DNA of 64,000 bases from positions 68,340,891-68,404,890 of the forward strand of contig CM054179.1 of assembly GCA_028829895.1 (NCBI GenBank). The letters run 5' to 3'. The stretch comes from Sinotaia quadrata (taxonomy: Eukaryota; Mollusca; Gastropoda; Architaenioglossa; Viviparidae). Each line of letters starts with the position of its first letter. Position 1 is the first letter of the stretch. Position numbers and translations under genes: made by a program. Positions 1 to 10,867 of the stretch are shown in pieces. A model generated the notes under the pieces. It did no database searches. It worked only from the letters and a program-made list of their open reading frames with translations, and was not told the origin of the DNA.

Positions 1-475
1 GACAGTGAGATTGGGAGACAACAAGTTACAGAGACAGAGACATTTATACGTGAGAGAAATGGAGAGACAATGAATCGAAGAGAAAGACACAGAGAAAAAG
101 GGACATAGAGAAAGAAAAGGGAAAGAGACAAGCAAAGAGGGAACATAGACAAAAAACTTGGGACACAGAGAAAGTAAGAGGACCACAGAAAAAAAGAGGG
201 ACACAGAGAAAGTAAGAGGACAGAGAAAGAAAAAGGACACAGATAAGAAAGAGGGATACAGAGAGAAAGAAAAAGGAACTGACAAAAAAAGGACACAGTG
301 AGAAAGAAAAAGGGACAGACAAAACAGGACACAGAGAAAAAGAAAGAGGGACAGACAAGAAAAGGACACAGAGAGAAAGAAAAAGGGACAGACAAAAGAA
401 AGAGGAATACAGAGAGAAAAGGTCACACAGAAAAAGAATGAGGGACAGAAGCGAGAGGGAAAGGTGGACTGAAAA
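1..475. repeat. Degenerate purine-rich repeat (GACAGAGA / GAAAGAAAAAGG)
   Basis: The plus strand is almost entirely purine with regularly spaced cytosines. Short blocks such as GACACAGAGAAAG recur every 15-40 bases with variable spacing. The minus-strand open frame here is Ser/Phe/Leu low complexity and comes from the composition bias, so it is not a gene. Confidence 0.85.
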
Positions 476-1124
476 CCTTTGTTAATGTCACTGGTCATCT
501 CAGTAAAGTCTTACAGCGAGAAACATATCAAACATATCAAACAGTGCTTCATTTCTGCATCATTATAGAGTGCCCTTCTGTATTAAAGAAGGGTTTCTTT
601 CACTCCAGCAGTACTTATGTTACAACATACAACGCAATTAAACTGTAACTTGCCACAATTCCTATTAATGTCAAAGGTCATATTTCTTTCTTTGGTAACA
701 TTACATCAGATTCATACAATAAACAAACACAGACACAGAATGAAAAACTAAAAACAAGAGAATTAAGAATTTATATAATTAATGCTATTAAATATTTTAT
801 GGCCTACTGTCACTAAGAGCATGCTTGAAGAACTGAGTATTAGTGTGGTAATTCCCCTCTTCAAGCCACCACATTACATATAATAAAATATAATAACATA
901 AGAAAACAATATTCAAAAATGCAAACGCGAAAAGAATGAAATTATCAGACCTCAAAGAAAGAGTCAGTATTATGTAAAAGGTCAAAATATAAAAATATAT
1001 AAATAATAAAGCATCATTCATGTGCATTACTGCGGAACAACTGTGACCTATATATTTATAAGCGTATCCCCATGAATTAGATCCATGAATAATTACATTT
1101 TTTTCAAGAGAGTAATTTACACAC
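476..1124. other. Anonymous AT-rich spacer
   Basis: No tandem unit, element terminus or convincing exon was seen. A 76-codon minus-strand frame at 797-1027 is hydrophobic and AT-driven, with no recognisable family. Confidence 0.5.
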
Positions 1125-1920
1125 AGTAGCAGTAGTCGTAGTAGCAGCAGCAGCGTAGTAGTAGAGGTAGTAATAGTAGCAGCAGTATTAGTGGATGTAT
1201 TAATATTAGCAGTAGTAGTAGTACACTAATAATAGCAGCAGTATTAGTGGATGTATTAATATTAGCAGTAGTAGTAGTACACTAATAATAGCAGCAGTAT
1301 TAGTGGATGTATTAATATTAGCAGTAGTAGTAGTACAGTAATAGTAGCAGCAGTATTAGTAGAGGTAGTAATATTAGCAGTAGTAGTAGTACACTAATAA
1401 TAGCAGCAGTATTAGTGGATGTATTAATATTAGCAGTAGTAGTAGTACACTAATAATAGCAGCAGTATTAGTAGAGGTAGTAATATTAGCAATAGTAGTA
1501 GTACAGTAATAGTAGTAGCAGTATTAGTGGATGTATTAATATTAGCAGTAGTAGTAGTACACTAATAATAGCAGCAGTATTAGTAGAGGTAGTAATATTA
1601 GCAGTAGTAGTAGTACAGTAATAGTAGCAGCAGTATTAGTGGATATATTAATATTAGCAGTAGTAGTAGTACACTAATAATAGCAGCAGTATTAGTAGAG
1701 GTAGTAATATTAGCAGCACTAGTAGAAGTGGTAGTAGTTATAAAGATAGTAATTTTAGCAGTACTATTATTAGTAGTAGCACCAGCAGCAGTATTAGAGT
1801 AGAGATAGTAATAATGGAGATATTAATAGTAGCAGTAGCAGCAGCAGCAGTAGTAGTAGTAGTAATAGCAACAGCATTAGCAGAAGTAGTAGAGTTAGAA
1901 GTGGTAGTAGCAGCAGCATT
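1125..1920. repeat. Compound trinucleotide array with 57-bp higher-order unit
   Basis: AGT/AGC/AAT-type triplets fill the interval. From about 1175 to 1715 they are organised into a repeat of about 57 bp (identical blocks start at 1204 and 1261) that carries a TTAGTGGATGTATTAATATT landmark. Some copies replace this landmark with TTAGTAGAGGTAGTAATATT. The outer parts are irregular triplets. Confidence 0.9.
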
Positions 1921-2365
1921 ATATACTACTATTGATTCGGTTGGGTTTTCTTTGTAGTTTTGTTGTCATTTATATGCTATTAATTTAACATACAAGTCAA
2001 TAAGAATAGTTTTAGTGAAAATGTGTTGTCAGATTTGTTAAATATATGCATTGTTATTCGAACAATGCGCTGCTTTTTAACGGAGATGATAAAGGCTCGC
2101 GATCATTAGTACTCAAATGCAATAGCGTAAAATTCAAAACATCTACTACTCGTTATGAATTGAAGAGAATATGTGAAGATTACATGAGTTCCAATCAACA
2201 ATGGCCAATTTGTTGTCGTTCATTGTTGGATGAGTGCAATACGTTAAAAAGTAGAATACCAAATGACCAATGAATTATAAAATACAGCGACCGATTAATT
2301 ATGTTTATTATAACTATTATCTAATTTCCATAACTTTTACCTACAGAAGATAGACGGATAGACAG
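1921..2365. other. Unique spacer with a small unassigned open frame
   Basis: An ATG-initiated frame of 75 codons at 2046-2273 on the plus strand is not a tandem repeat and is less AT-biased than its surroundings. It has no signal peptide, no domain I recognise and no clear splice context, so I do not call it a gene. Confidence 0.4.
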
Positions 2366-2373
2366 ACAGGCAC

Positions 2374-2375
2374 AC

Positions 2376-2423
<48 letters not shown>

Positions 2424-2483
2424 GTATTTAGTGTGTATTTGTGTGCGTGCGTGTGCGTGTGTGTGTGGTTTGTGTATGTGTGT

Positions 2484-2543
<60 letters not shown>

Positions 2544-2655
2544 GTGTGTGTGATGTGTGCGTGTTGTGTTTGAAGGAACCAGTTCTACTACTACTGCTAC
2601 TATTAATACATCTACTACTACTATTACTACAACTCCTACTCCTACTAACAATGGG
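2374..2655. repeat. Microsatellite cluster: (GATA)n, (GT)n, (CTA)n
   Basis: A GATA tract (about 2374-2423) is followed by a GTGC/GT tract (about 2430-2560) and then CTA/CTC triplets (about 2583-2650). This is the only long GATA/TATC tract in the window in the GATA orientation on the plus strand. Confidence 0.95.
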
Positions 2656-2660
2656 GAACT

Positions 2661-3262
2661 ATAAAACTTAGGGGCAATAGCAACAAAGTAATCAGTGAGA
2701 TAATCCAACTGTGTGATCTTAAATGACTTTTGAAATGAAACGATTTACAACGATTATCTTACCGATATTGCCGATATTGTTAAGATACCGAATCAGATTT
2801 ACGATACTTTACCATTTTCTTTATTATTATCTTTCATATTTTCATCTGCAGCGCACTTTCTCTGTGGAATGTTCACATGCTCAACGTCATCAACGAACTA
2901 TAACTGCTCACCAACTTAGGCTTGTATGAGTTACGCACCTTTGTGGAGATCAGTTAAAGCTGAGAAAGTGTGTGAACTCACAGCTAATCAAAGAAAATAC
3001 ATATTTTATGAAATATCTTCTCTGCAGAGCAGTTTTAATTGCTCAAATATGATCTATGTCGTTAGCAAGGCAGCAAACATTTGTGTTAGTTTTTGTTCGA
3101 ATCAAAGACATCGATCATTTGTGTCAGCGGAAGCTAGACAGGTCCCCAGCATAATTCACTGACGTGTTTCAGTTCTACTTTTAGCCTCAAGAGCATTCTG
3201 GTATTTTCCTTTGCAGAATCTGTGGAGATATTTGTCGAGCACATGCTACCCATGAAGGATGT
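2661..3262. other. Anonymous spacer
   Basis: Unique sequence with short open frames (2723-2929 and 2926-3162) that lack recognisable domains. No RNA gene or mobile-element terminus was seen. Confidence 0.45.
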
Positions 3263-3508
3263 TAGCAACAATTTACTTTGTATTTATTTAATTCCCTTTG
3301 TCAAAATACAAGGGAGGGTGTATACATCAGTGTTCACTGTTGTGAGCAACAATTTACTTTGTATTTATTTAATTCCCTTTGTCAAAATACAAGGGAGGAT
3401 GTGTACATCAGTGTTCACTGTTGTGAGCAACAATTTACTTTGTATTTATTTAATTCCCTTTGTCAAAATACAAGGGAGGGTGTATTCATCAGTGTTCAGT
3501 GTTGAACA
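3263..3508. repeat. 81-bp tandem repeat, about 3 copies
   Basis: Copies beginning near 3264, 3345 and 3426 are nearly identical. The unit length is a multiple of three, so overlapping open frames of about 75-114 codons persist through the array. They are by-products and not genes. Confidence 0.93.
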
Positions 3509-3721
3509 TTGCACGTACAGCAAATGTAAATCTGACTGTACTATACAGTTCTGTCATAGGCTTTAGAATAGACACTGATATATTGTATGTCATTTACTTC
3601 CATTCATTTATTTCGTTCATTGTCAGGCTTTTGAAATTGGTAGTACCTTTCTAAGCCTTTGGTACATATACATTATACACCCGACCAGCTCAGGTCTTCG
3701 AAATTAATACACACTATTCAA

Positions 3722-4095
3722 TGTCAAACCCTAAGTATTGATTGCTTGTACATAATGTTCACTCCCAAACCCTAAGTATTGATTGCTTGTGCATAATGTT
3801 CACTCCCAAGCCCTTAAGTATTGATTGCTTGTACATAATGTTCACTCCCAAACCCTAAGTATTGATTGCTTGTACATAATGTTCACTTCCAACCCTAAGT
3901 ATTGATTGCTTGTACATAATGTTCACTCCCAAGCTCTAAGTATTGATTTCTTGTACATAATGTTCACTCCCAAACCCTAAGTATTGATTGCTGGTACATA
4001 CAGTTCAAAGCCAAGCCCTAAGTACTGATCGCTGGTACATACAGTTCAAAGCCAAACCCTAAGTACTGATCGCTGGTACATACAGTTCAAAGCCA
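3722..4095. repeat. 41-bp tandem repeat, two subfamilies, about 10 copies
   Basis: The unit contains CCCTAAGTATTGATTGCTTG. Seven copies (3722 to about 4000) form one subfamily ending in ATAATGTTCACTCCCAA. The last three switch to a variant with TACTGATCGCTGG and CAGTTCAAAGCC. The sharp change suggests two separate expansion events in one locus. Confidence 0.92.
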
Positions 4096-4179
4096 ATAAT
4101 TCAATGAATACGTATTCTACACCTTCCAGTCATGGTCTTATTGTACAGAAATAACAGCTTTATTTCAGGACTGTTGGTA

Positions 4180-5690
4180 TTGTCACAGAATAAATTTGCC
4201 TATCGATATTTCTAAACTTAATAACTATATATTTGTTGCCAATGTTAACGTGACCCGACTTTGGGCACTGATTACAATGATATGTTTGTGAGTACCAGAG
4301 TTGGATAAATGACTCAAGTGGAGAATAAGCTAGAATTTGAAGATACTCCAAACCAGTTCAAATCGGATGAGTATGTTTCTGAATAATGGTCTCACATTTG
4401 TCCATAACAACTTCATCCAATGGAGATGGACTGAAAGTTGCTTTGTTAAAGAAGTTCTATATTCTAATCACTTTGATTTTGACATAACTTGACTCCACTC
4501 ATAAAGGCGATAGTTAGCTTATGGTAAGTTAACTGACAGATAAAGAAAGAATTGACTTAGAAATATTTCGTACACGTTTGCTCTTGATTATCGATTTGAA
4601 TTGGAGAATTCGTATGTAATTGAACCATTATTTATATGTTCACTAATGTGAATGTGTTGTATGTTATACTTGTGAATTTTGATTAGTGCTACATTTCTTA
4701 TGCTGCGTGTATATCAGGCTAATGAATATCATTGCAGATTTGTAAGTTGAGAATGTAAGAGAGAAAGGTGTTTAGAGATGAAATATGCCTGAAGCTACGC
4801 ACTGCCTTAGTTTGACTTTTGCAGAAAGGAGTACACCCATTTTTTTTTGTTTTGCATTCACTTCTAACTGCAGTGACTACGTACTCTACCGGATCACGTG
4901 TCGGCGAACTTATCAGTAAACTTGTGGCTGATTCCTGCGAATTCCGTTCGAGAACCAATACGGAGAAAATTGAGGTTTGAGTTTGGTCTGAATAATTCAT
5001 GAAGATTATTTTGAAAAGTTTAAATGCATAGACTACAATTATCTCTCTGAAACACCATTCTCCTCTCTATGATGAGTTATATCCATAAATATTATATATA
5101 ATAAAAGTTAATTTGACTGTTGATGTCTATGCTTGGAGAAACTGAATCAGTGTCTAGCGTTAATTAAACATGTTGTGTAGTGGTGTATATGTCAATGTTC
5201 TTTGGATTAATTATATTTATATGTTGTATATTTGATTGCTGATTTAATAAATTTATTAATCCCTTGCACATATATTAAAACCATATGTTTGAGTAATAGT
5301 GGATGGATGGGGGATCATTAAATACAAGTAAAGGATAGATTTTTATCATTCCTTTAGTAAGAAGTTTCCATCTGCAGAACATTATCCGACAGTAAAACCT
5401 CTCTCTTAACATTGTGTAAGAGGAGAGTTTTGTGACATTATCCGACAGTAAAACCTCTCTCTTAACATTGTGTAAGAGGAGAGTTTTGTGACATTATCCG
5501 ACAGTAAAACCTCTCTCTTAACATTGTGTAAGAGGAGAGTTTTGTGACACGCTTATAATCCGCGAACGTGTCGGTCTTGTGGGAATAATATTAAAAACTA
5601 TAAACATTCCCGATCACTTGTAATTAGTTATGTGTTATTAATTAAATAATAATAATCGTAGCGAGTGAAGTGTGTCCAGAGGTGTCACAG
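4180..5690 (+). mobile_element. Interspersed element family, copy A (about 1.5 kb, non-coding)
   Basis: This stretch aligns by eye with five other segments of the window (24.5-26.1, 39.1-40.6, 41.35-42.7, 44.9-46.4 and 51.7-52.8 kb). Shared landmarks in order are AATAAATTTGCCTAT near the left end, ACGTGACCCGAC, a TCATCCAATGG-type block, GGCTAATGAATA with a GCAG following, the AGTAAGAAGTTTCCATCTGCAG block, and CACTTGTAATTAGTTATG near the right end. No transposase or reverse-transcriptase frame is present. The 93-codon minus-strand frame at 4719-5000 is unassigned and is not kept open in the other copies as far as I can see. I infer a non-autonomous DNA transposon; superfamily unknown. Confidence 0.75.
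5379..5550. repeat. 56-bp tandem repeat with internal inverted repeat, 3 copies
   Basis: Three near-identical 56-bp units lie inside element copy A. Each contains CCTCTCTCTTA and, nine bases later, TAAGAGGAGAG, which can pair as a stem with a single-base bulge. Confidence 0.92.
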
Positions 5691-5987
5691 GTACTAATAT
5701 GTTATAAATCCTCATTCGTATCCTTAAGTGCTAATATATTAAGTAACTTTCTAGCTCGTGTCTTATTTACTAATTCTTTGTAATCGGACATCAAATTAGA
5801 CGGACTGAGTTATGCATATAAAATCACATGCAATAGTAGTTATATTTTAGCACTGTATATTCATAAGGCTTAAGTTGTGCTACATTAAACAACACAGTTA
5901 CTTACCCTGGCTATTGCTATACAACCAGTGCATAGAGTCTCAGATACATATTTATTATGTTCAATCACGTGACCTTTTTACTGGCAG

Positions 5988-6145
5988 CAGTGGTTCCCAA
6001 ACTTTCACGGTGCCCTTTGTGTAGAAAGTTTTTTACCACGGCGCCTAAAGTCAGTAAACACCTACCAATTGCGTTTATGTTAGTGCTGTTAGGAAAAAAA
6101 AAACATAATCCTGCGGCCCCTCGTCGCACACTTTGGGAAACACTG
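5988..6145. mobile_element. hAT-like MITE, 158 bp
   Basis: The left end reads CAGTGGTTCCCAAACTTT and the inverted right end reads CAGTGTTTCCCAAAGTGT, so the terminal inverted repeats match at most positions. CAGNGNTTCCCAA is typical of hAT-superfamily termini, and the short GC-rich non-coding interior fits a non-autonomous derivative. I could not find a clean 8-bp target duplication. The right terminus continues directly into a tandem array. Confidence 0.65.
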
Positions 6146-6455
6146 ACATACTGACCTATAATCATAATCTTCTCACACTTTGGAAAACACTGACATACTG
6201 ACCTATAGTCATAATCTTCTCACACTTTGGGAAACAATGACACACTGACCTATAATCATAATCTTCTCACACTTTGGTAAACATTGACATACTGACCTAT
6301 ACTCATGATCTCACACTTTGGGAAACAATGACATACTGACCTATAATCATAATCTTCTCACACTTTGGAAAACACTGACATACTGACCTATAATCATAAT
6401 CTCACACTTTGGGAAACAATGACACACTAATCATAATCTTCTCACACTTTTTCTT
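6127..6455. repeat. 47-bp tandem repeat built from the MITE 3' end plus flank, about 7 copies
   Basis: Each unit starts with the MITE terminus (CACACTTTGGGAAACACTGA) and continues with ATACTGACCTATAATCATAA and TCTTCT. The first copy is contiguous with the MITE; later copies vary slightly (GGTAAACATTG, GGGAAACAATG). Confidence 0.9.
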
Positions 6456-6509
6456 GAGTTCAAATCTAGTCCTTCTCTGAGCGAGTCCCTGTTACATATA
6501 CCAAATTGC

Positions 6510-6835
6510 AGTTTATGCCATACATGCTAATTTTGTTAGCTGTTACTATTTATGACATGACTATTAATGATTTTGTTAGCTGTTATTATTTATGACTATT
6601 AATGATTTTGTTACCTGGTTACTATTTATGAATATTAATGATTTTGTTACCTGTTACTATATATGACTTTTAATAATTTTGTTACCTGTTACTATTTATG
6701 ACTTTTAATAATTTTGTTACCTGTTACTATTTATGACTTTTAATAATTTTGTTACCTGTTACTATTTATGACATTTAATGATTTTGTTACCTGTTACTAT
6801 TTATGACTTTTAATGATTTTCTATAATGTTTACAA
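6510..6835. repeat. 35-bp tandem repeat, about 9 copies
   Basis: The unit contains GATTTTGTTACCTGTTACTA followed by TTTATGAC and TTTTAAT. The spacing is 35 bp in the best-preserved copies (6671 and 6706), with the first copies degenerate. Confidence 0.92.
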
Positions 6836-6971
6836 GAATATTGTTATTGCACATATTTATTATTGTGTTACTTTCCATGCTATATGTTACTTGACATCCA
6901 TGTCTGATATTGTGTTAGTGCACATTTATTATTGTGTTCCTATACATGTTATAATATATGCACTTTATTTG

Positions 6972-6973
<2 letters not shown>

Positions 6974-7015
<42 letters not shown>
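6974..7015. repeat. (GT)n microsatellite
   Basis: Uninterrupted GT dinucleotides, about 20 copies. Confidence 0.95.
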
Positions 7016-7017
<2 letters not shown>

Positions 7018-7019
7018 CG

Positions 7020-7232
7020 CTCACACTCACCCCAGAAAACGCAATAGACTTTTCATCTTCAAGATGTTCTCGGTCTTGGTTTGTGTCTGGGGGATCCCCA
7101 CAGCCTCGCGGTGCGTCTGAGGTGGAGGGCAGGAGGGCTGGCGGAAAGGGGTGAATCAGGTTGCACCTATTTGGCGCACACCCTCAATTGTCCTCCGTCG
7201 GTGGGGGAGGGGGCGAAACCGCCTTTGTAAAG
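7020..7232. other. GC-rich block of unknown nature upstream of the peptide exon
   Basis: This stretch is markedly richer in G and C than its surroundings, with GGGGGATCCCC, GTCGGTGGGGGAGGGGG and several CpGs. It lies about 180 bp left of the plus-strand neuropeptide exon. A short plus frame starting with ATG at 7064 is signal-peptide-like but stops after 18 codons, and the potential donors nearby have the wrong phase for the exon at 7414. It could be an element fragment, a regulatory block or an untranslated exon. No function is assigned. Confidence 0.35.
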
Positions 7233-7291
7233 TCTTATTTGTATTCTTTACTGTGTGTTTATTTAATATTGCAATCTGCTTACAGCTTTGT

Positions 7292-7292
7292 C

Positions 7293-7331
<39 letters not shown>
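7292..7331. repeat. (ATT)n microsatellite
   Basis: About 13 ATT triplets in the intron just before the plus-strand peptide exon. Confidence 0.95.
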
Positions 7332-7413
7332 GAACAGTGAACATGAGCTGTTTTGTTTTCATAAACTACTGATTTAATTTCAATTTAATTATTGTTTTGT
7401 TGTGTGTTTTCAG

Positions 7414-7587
7414 AAACTTCGGATTGCAGATCCTAGTCTAAGGGAGACAATTGCAATTTTGTCAAGGCTATCACGCATTACGCACATTCCGCGTCGACCA
7501 GCTGGTGACGTCATGTTGGGCAGCGATATCACTGATTTGAGAAAACGCTGGCAGCAGTGCTACTGGAATATTGTCACCTGTTACTAA
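7414..7587 (+). CDS. AstC: Allatostatin-C-like neuropeptide precursor, last coding exon (partial)
   Basis: This exon encodes the C-terminal 57 residues of a secreted peptide-hormone precursor. It starts after a pyrimidine-rich acceptor (GTTGTGTGTTTTCAG, AG at 7412-7413) in phase 0 and ends at TAA 7585-7587. Residues 43-45 are Arg-Lys-Arg, a prohormone-convertase site. The remaining 12 residues, WQQCYWNIVTCY, run to the stop. The two cysteines are separated by six residues with Asn third after the first Cys and an aromatic residue right after the second. This is the layout of AST-C peptides (for example the C-YFNPIS-C-F core in insects), which are disulfide-cyclised and signal through somatostatin/opioid-type GPCRs. 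The upstream spacer contains SLRETIAILSRL, resembling the minus-strand paralog. Exon 1 with the signal peptide was not found in the window. Family assignment is confident; expression and processing are inferred. Confidence 0.85.
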   Translation, partial: KLRIADPSLRETIAILSRLSRITHIPRRPAGDVMLGSDITDLRKRWQQCYWNIVTCY

Positions 7588-8137
7588 CGTCACATACCTT
7601 TAACACTTTTCTTATAGGAAAGACAAGCAGCCAGTCAGGTAGAACAGGTGTACTGATTATTTTCTATGTAAATTATGAAACTAAAAGCATTTTTCTCATT
7701 TTATGACAAAAGCAAAGGAACACAGGAAACCCCTTTTCAACATACATTTATTTGCTTTTCTTTGTTATTGATTATGTAATTATATAAGTTACCTCACAAG
7801 TTTGTCTTGGTCAATTTGTTTATAAAAGTACTTCCGAGCAAGCGGGTTTGTTTTGTTTGTTTTTTTTAAATCTGACACGCCCCCCCTTTGAGAGGGGGAG
7901 GGGCTTCTATACTTTGCGGACCATATGGTGGTTGGAAGAGCCCTGATTATAATGAAGGGAGCGAAAGATTTTCAGTGCCAAGAGCGATAACGCCAAGAAC
8001 GACCCCACCAAGTTCTGGACAGGAAAGAAACTGATGGAACTACGACTACCAAGACGTCTTCGTAAACGAATGATGATATTTATCAAGAATCTGTTCCAGA
8101 ATATACAATCTTAATACAAATATGAAACATGAATAAA
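7588..8137 (+). other. Probable 3' untranslated region with poly(A) signal
   Basis: From the stop codon to AATAAA at 8132-8137 there is unique sequence, consistent with a trailer of about 550 nt. A C-run (7880-7886) faces a G-run (7894-7898) and could form a short hairpin with the loop TTTGAGA. A further plus frame of about 50 codons ending near 8114 is rich in Lys/Arg but has no start or recognised family. Confidence 0.45.
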
Positions 8138-8154
8138 GTTAAAGCTAATCAAAG

Positions 8155-8560
8155 TTATATTATATGGCAGAAAGAACAAAATATAATTGTTTTATTTTCT
8201 TTTTCTTCTTTTTTCAATAGGTGGGGAAAAAAGATTGAGAAAATAGAAAGAAAGAACAAAACGAAATAACGCAAACCAATGAATGAGAGAAAAGAAGAAA
8301 GAAAGACTAATAGAAAGAACAAAACGATAAAAGGAAAACAAAGCTTACAAGCAAATGAAGCAAAAGAAACAAATAATAAATTTATTAAATAAAAACAAAG
8401 AAAACAATAAATCAAAATTAAAGAAAGAAGAAATGCATTGAGACAATCATAATGAAAAATAAGGAAGCAAGAAAGTAACAACCACTTCATATAACAAAAA
8501 AAAACCCCCACAAAAAATACTATCTACAGAGCAAAAACCAATCTTACACAATCTTAAATC
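8155..8560. repeat. A-rich low-complexity tract (AAAGAAAGAAC-type)
   Basis: The plus strand is mostly A and G with repeated AAAGAAAGAACAAA and GAAAGAAGAAA blocks. The 118-codon minus frame (Phe/Leu/Ser-rich) follows from the composition. Confidence 0.75.
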
Positions 8561-8566
8561 TTTCAC

Positions 8567-8828
8567 GAACATTCAGTGTAATCTTATCTGAACATTCAGT
8601 GTAATCTTATCTGAACATTCAGTGTAATCTTATCTGAACATTCAGTGTAATCTTATCTGAACATTCAGTGTAATCTTATCTGAACATTCAGTGTAATCTT
8701 ATCTGAACATTCAGTGTAATCGTATCTGAACATTCAGTTTAATCGTATTTGAACATTCAGTGTAATCTTATCTGAACATTCAGTGTAATCTTATCTGAAC
8801 ATTCAGTGTAATCTTATCTGAACATTCG
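8567..8828. repeat. 23-bp tandem repeat, about 11 copies
   Basis: The unit is TGAACATTCAGTGTAATCTT plus ATC, nearly perfect. Two central copies have CGTAT in place of CTTAT. Confidence 0.97.
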
Positions 8829-9671
8829 TCATTTCAAGCAATCAACACACTGCGTCAGTAGAGTGTTTCCACAGAAAATTTCACAAGAACTCAGTACCAA
8901 TTGGTGTTGGTGTTACCAACAATATGAACTTATCACACTGTCCGTATATTAAATTATCTGTGCAAAGTGTCCTCTGCACTTTATTCTTTCCATATCACCC
9001 CCCCCCCCCAGCAATATATTAAGTAAACTATGATAAATTCGTATATAATTAATTTATACTCTCAGATCATACACGTGTACGCAAAACCAGTTTATGCTCT
9101 CTCTATACAGAGAAACATATGAAGAAGAAAGCAAAATTAAGTAGAGCACGATTTCTTATTTTTTTAATAACTGACATATTCAGATAATGAAATACACTCA
9201 TGATAAAATTATGCAAATATTTCTAACTGCTTCGATTATGGTAGGTGAGTGGTTACTACTATAGTAATAAATAAATCTGCTTATAAAGACAGAGCTTATG
9301 CTTGTACTTGAAGATGCGCTTTTTTGTAGTTAACATCTGACTCAGCATTTCATACCAATTATCTGTACATTTATATATTAATATAAAATCTATAGTCTTA
9401 ACATTGCCAAACTTTCCCTTGGCTAATTCCTGACTCAGCATTTAATATTTACCACTAGTCTGTACATCTTTCAATTAATATATACACGTTAGTCTTAGCG
9501 CCAAGTTACGTTTCCAGGATACTCATCTGATCTAAATTAAATTATAATCTCATGACCTACATTAAACCGTTCTCAATTACACCGTCTGATTTATGCTTGT
9601 AGAACTTACAAGAGATTATACCCCTCTTGATACTTTGTTTTACTATTATACTCTAATCCCTTTGGTGAACA
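8829..9671. other. Anonymous AT-rich spacer between the convergent peptide genes
   Basis: Includes a C9-10 run at about 8998-9009 and an imperfect duplication around 9280-9480 (CTGACTCAGCATTT twice). No gene was seen. Confidence 0.5.
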
Positions 9672-9855
9672 TTGCATTATAACTTAATGGTATTGCACAC
9701 TTTAGTAAAATGGTTAATGGGTATTGCACACTCTAGTGAAATGGTTAATGGTATTGTACACACTGGTAAAATGGTTAATATGGTATTGCACACTGTAGTA
9801 AAATGGTTAATGGTTATTACATGCTCTAGTAAAATGGTTAATGGGTATTGCAACA
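9672..9855. repeat. About 31-bp tandem repeat, about 6 copies
   Basis: The unit contains GGTATTGCACACT, TAGTAAAATGGTTAATGG. Copies differ by small indels. Confidence 0.88.
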
Positions 9856-10015
9856 TAAAATTGTCAGTGAAGGACAGTGGAGAGCATTTTTCGTGAAGCT
9901 GTCGACCAGTGAAGGATTATGATTAGCATTACATAAATGTGGATCGTTAAATATTACATTCAGGGTATGTACTGTTAATGAGTGGGAATGTTTGTCTGAG
10001 CTCAATACGTATGCA

Positions 10016-10158
10016 CGTGTGTGTGTGTACATGTATTGTGGTGTGTGTGTGTATGTGTATGTGTGTGTGTATGTGTGTGTATGTGTATGTGTGTGTGTAT
10101 GTGTATGTGTGTGTATGTGTGTATGTATGTGTATGTATGTGTGTGTGTGTGTGTGTCC
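10016..10158. repeat. (GT)n / (GTAT)n microsatellite
   Basis: GT dinucleotides are interrupted by regular GTATGT steps. Open frames through it on both strands are low complexity. Confidence 0.95.
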
Positions 10159-10251
10159 GTGTATAAAAACTAAATTTATTATAACGCTAATATGTTGACC
10201 CAGCCAATCAATAAAATTCAAAATATCGAGAATTACAGGTCTGAAGTACAA

Positions 10252-10257
10252 TTTATT
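10252..10257 (-). terminator. Candidate poly(A) signal for the minus-strand peptide gene
   Basis: TTTATT on the plus strand is AATAAA on the minus strand, about 610 nt past the stop codon at 10868. Another copy lies at 10175-10180. Which is used cannot be told from sequence alone. Confidence 0.35.
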
Positions 10258-10329
10258 GAATTCTCTTTGCATTTGGAAAGAATAAATTTATATAAACATT
10301 GTTGTTCTCTGAACGTGTGCAATCTGGCA

Positions 10330-10565
10330 TGCACATTGAAATCACTCATGTAAACTTGTATGTCCTTGATAAGATTGTATGGTTTTCATAAACCTGCACG
10401 TGTTTGATAAACTTGTATGTCTTTGATGAACTTGTATGTCCTTAATTGACTTGTATGTCCTTGATGAGATTGTATGGCTTTCATAAACCTGCATGTGTTT
10501 GATAAACGTGTATATATTTGATTAGCATGCACATTTAAATCACTCACGTAAACTTGTATGTCTTT
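10330..10565. repeat. Degenerate repeat (AAACTTGTATGTCCTTGAT), about 7 irregular copies
   Basis: CTTGTATGTCTTTGAT-like blocks alternate with TTTCATAAACCTGCA-like blocks at unequal spacing. It would lie in or just beyond the 3' UTR of the minus-strand peptide gene. Confidence 0.75.
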
Positions 10566-10867
10566 GATTTGCCGCTGTCAGTCTCATATTATTTGTTAAT
10601 TTCACTAACATGCTCAAAATGTGCGTGCGTGTATATATGTGCGTATACTGTGTGTATATCAATCTGTTGTGTGTAGGTGTCTGCACACATAGTGCGATGA
10701 AACGTAGGTCATATGTTTATGTGTACGTGCATGAGTACGTGCGCGCGTTAATATCACGCCTGTCTCTGGCGTGAAATCCACGCAAAAGGAATGGCACTCT
10801 TTCGCAGACACGAAAGTTCTCATATGCCACTGATCACATGATTCTTACAGAAGCAGCGGGTTCGAAC

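Noticed and set aside
2046..2273. 75-codon plus-strand frame
   Set aside because: No domain, signal peptide or splice context; kept only as a note on the spacer.
7064..7120. Short signal-peptide-like frame as exon 1 of the plus-strand AST-C gene
   Set aside because: It stops after 18 codons, and the only nearby donor (CG|GTGCGT) has phase 2, which would put the exon at 7414 out of frame.
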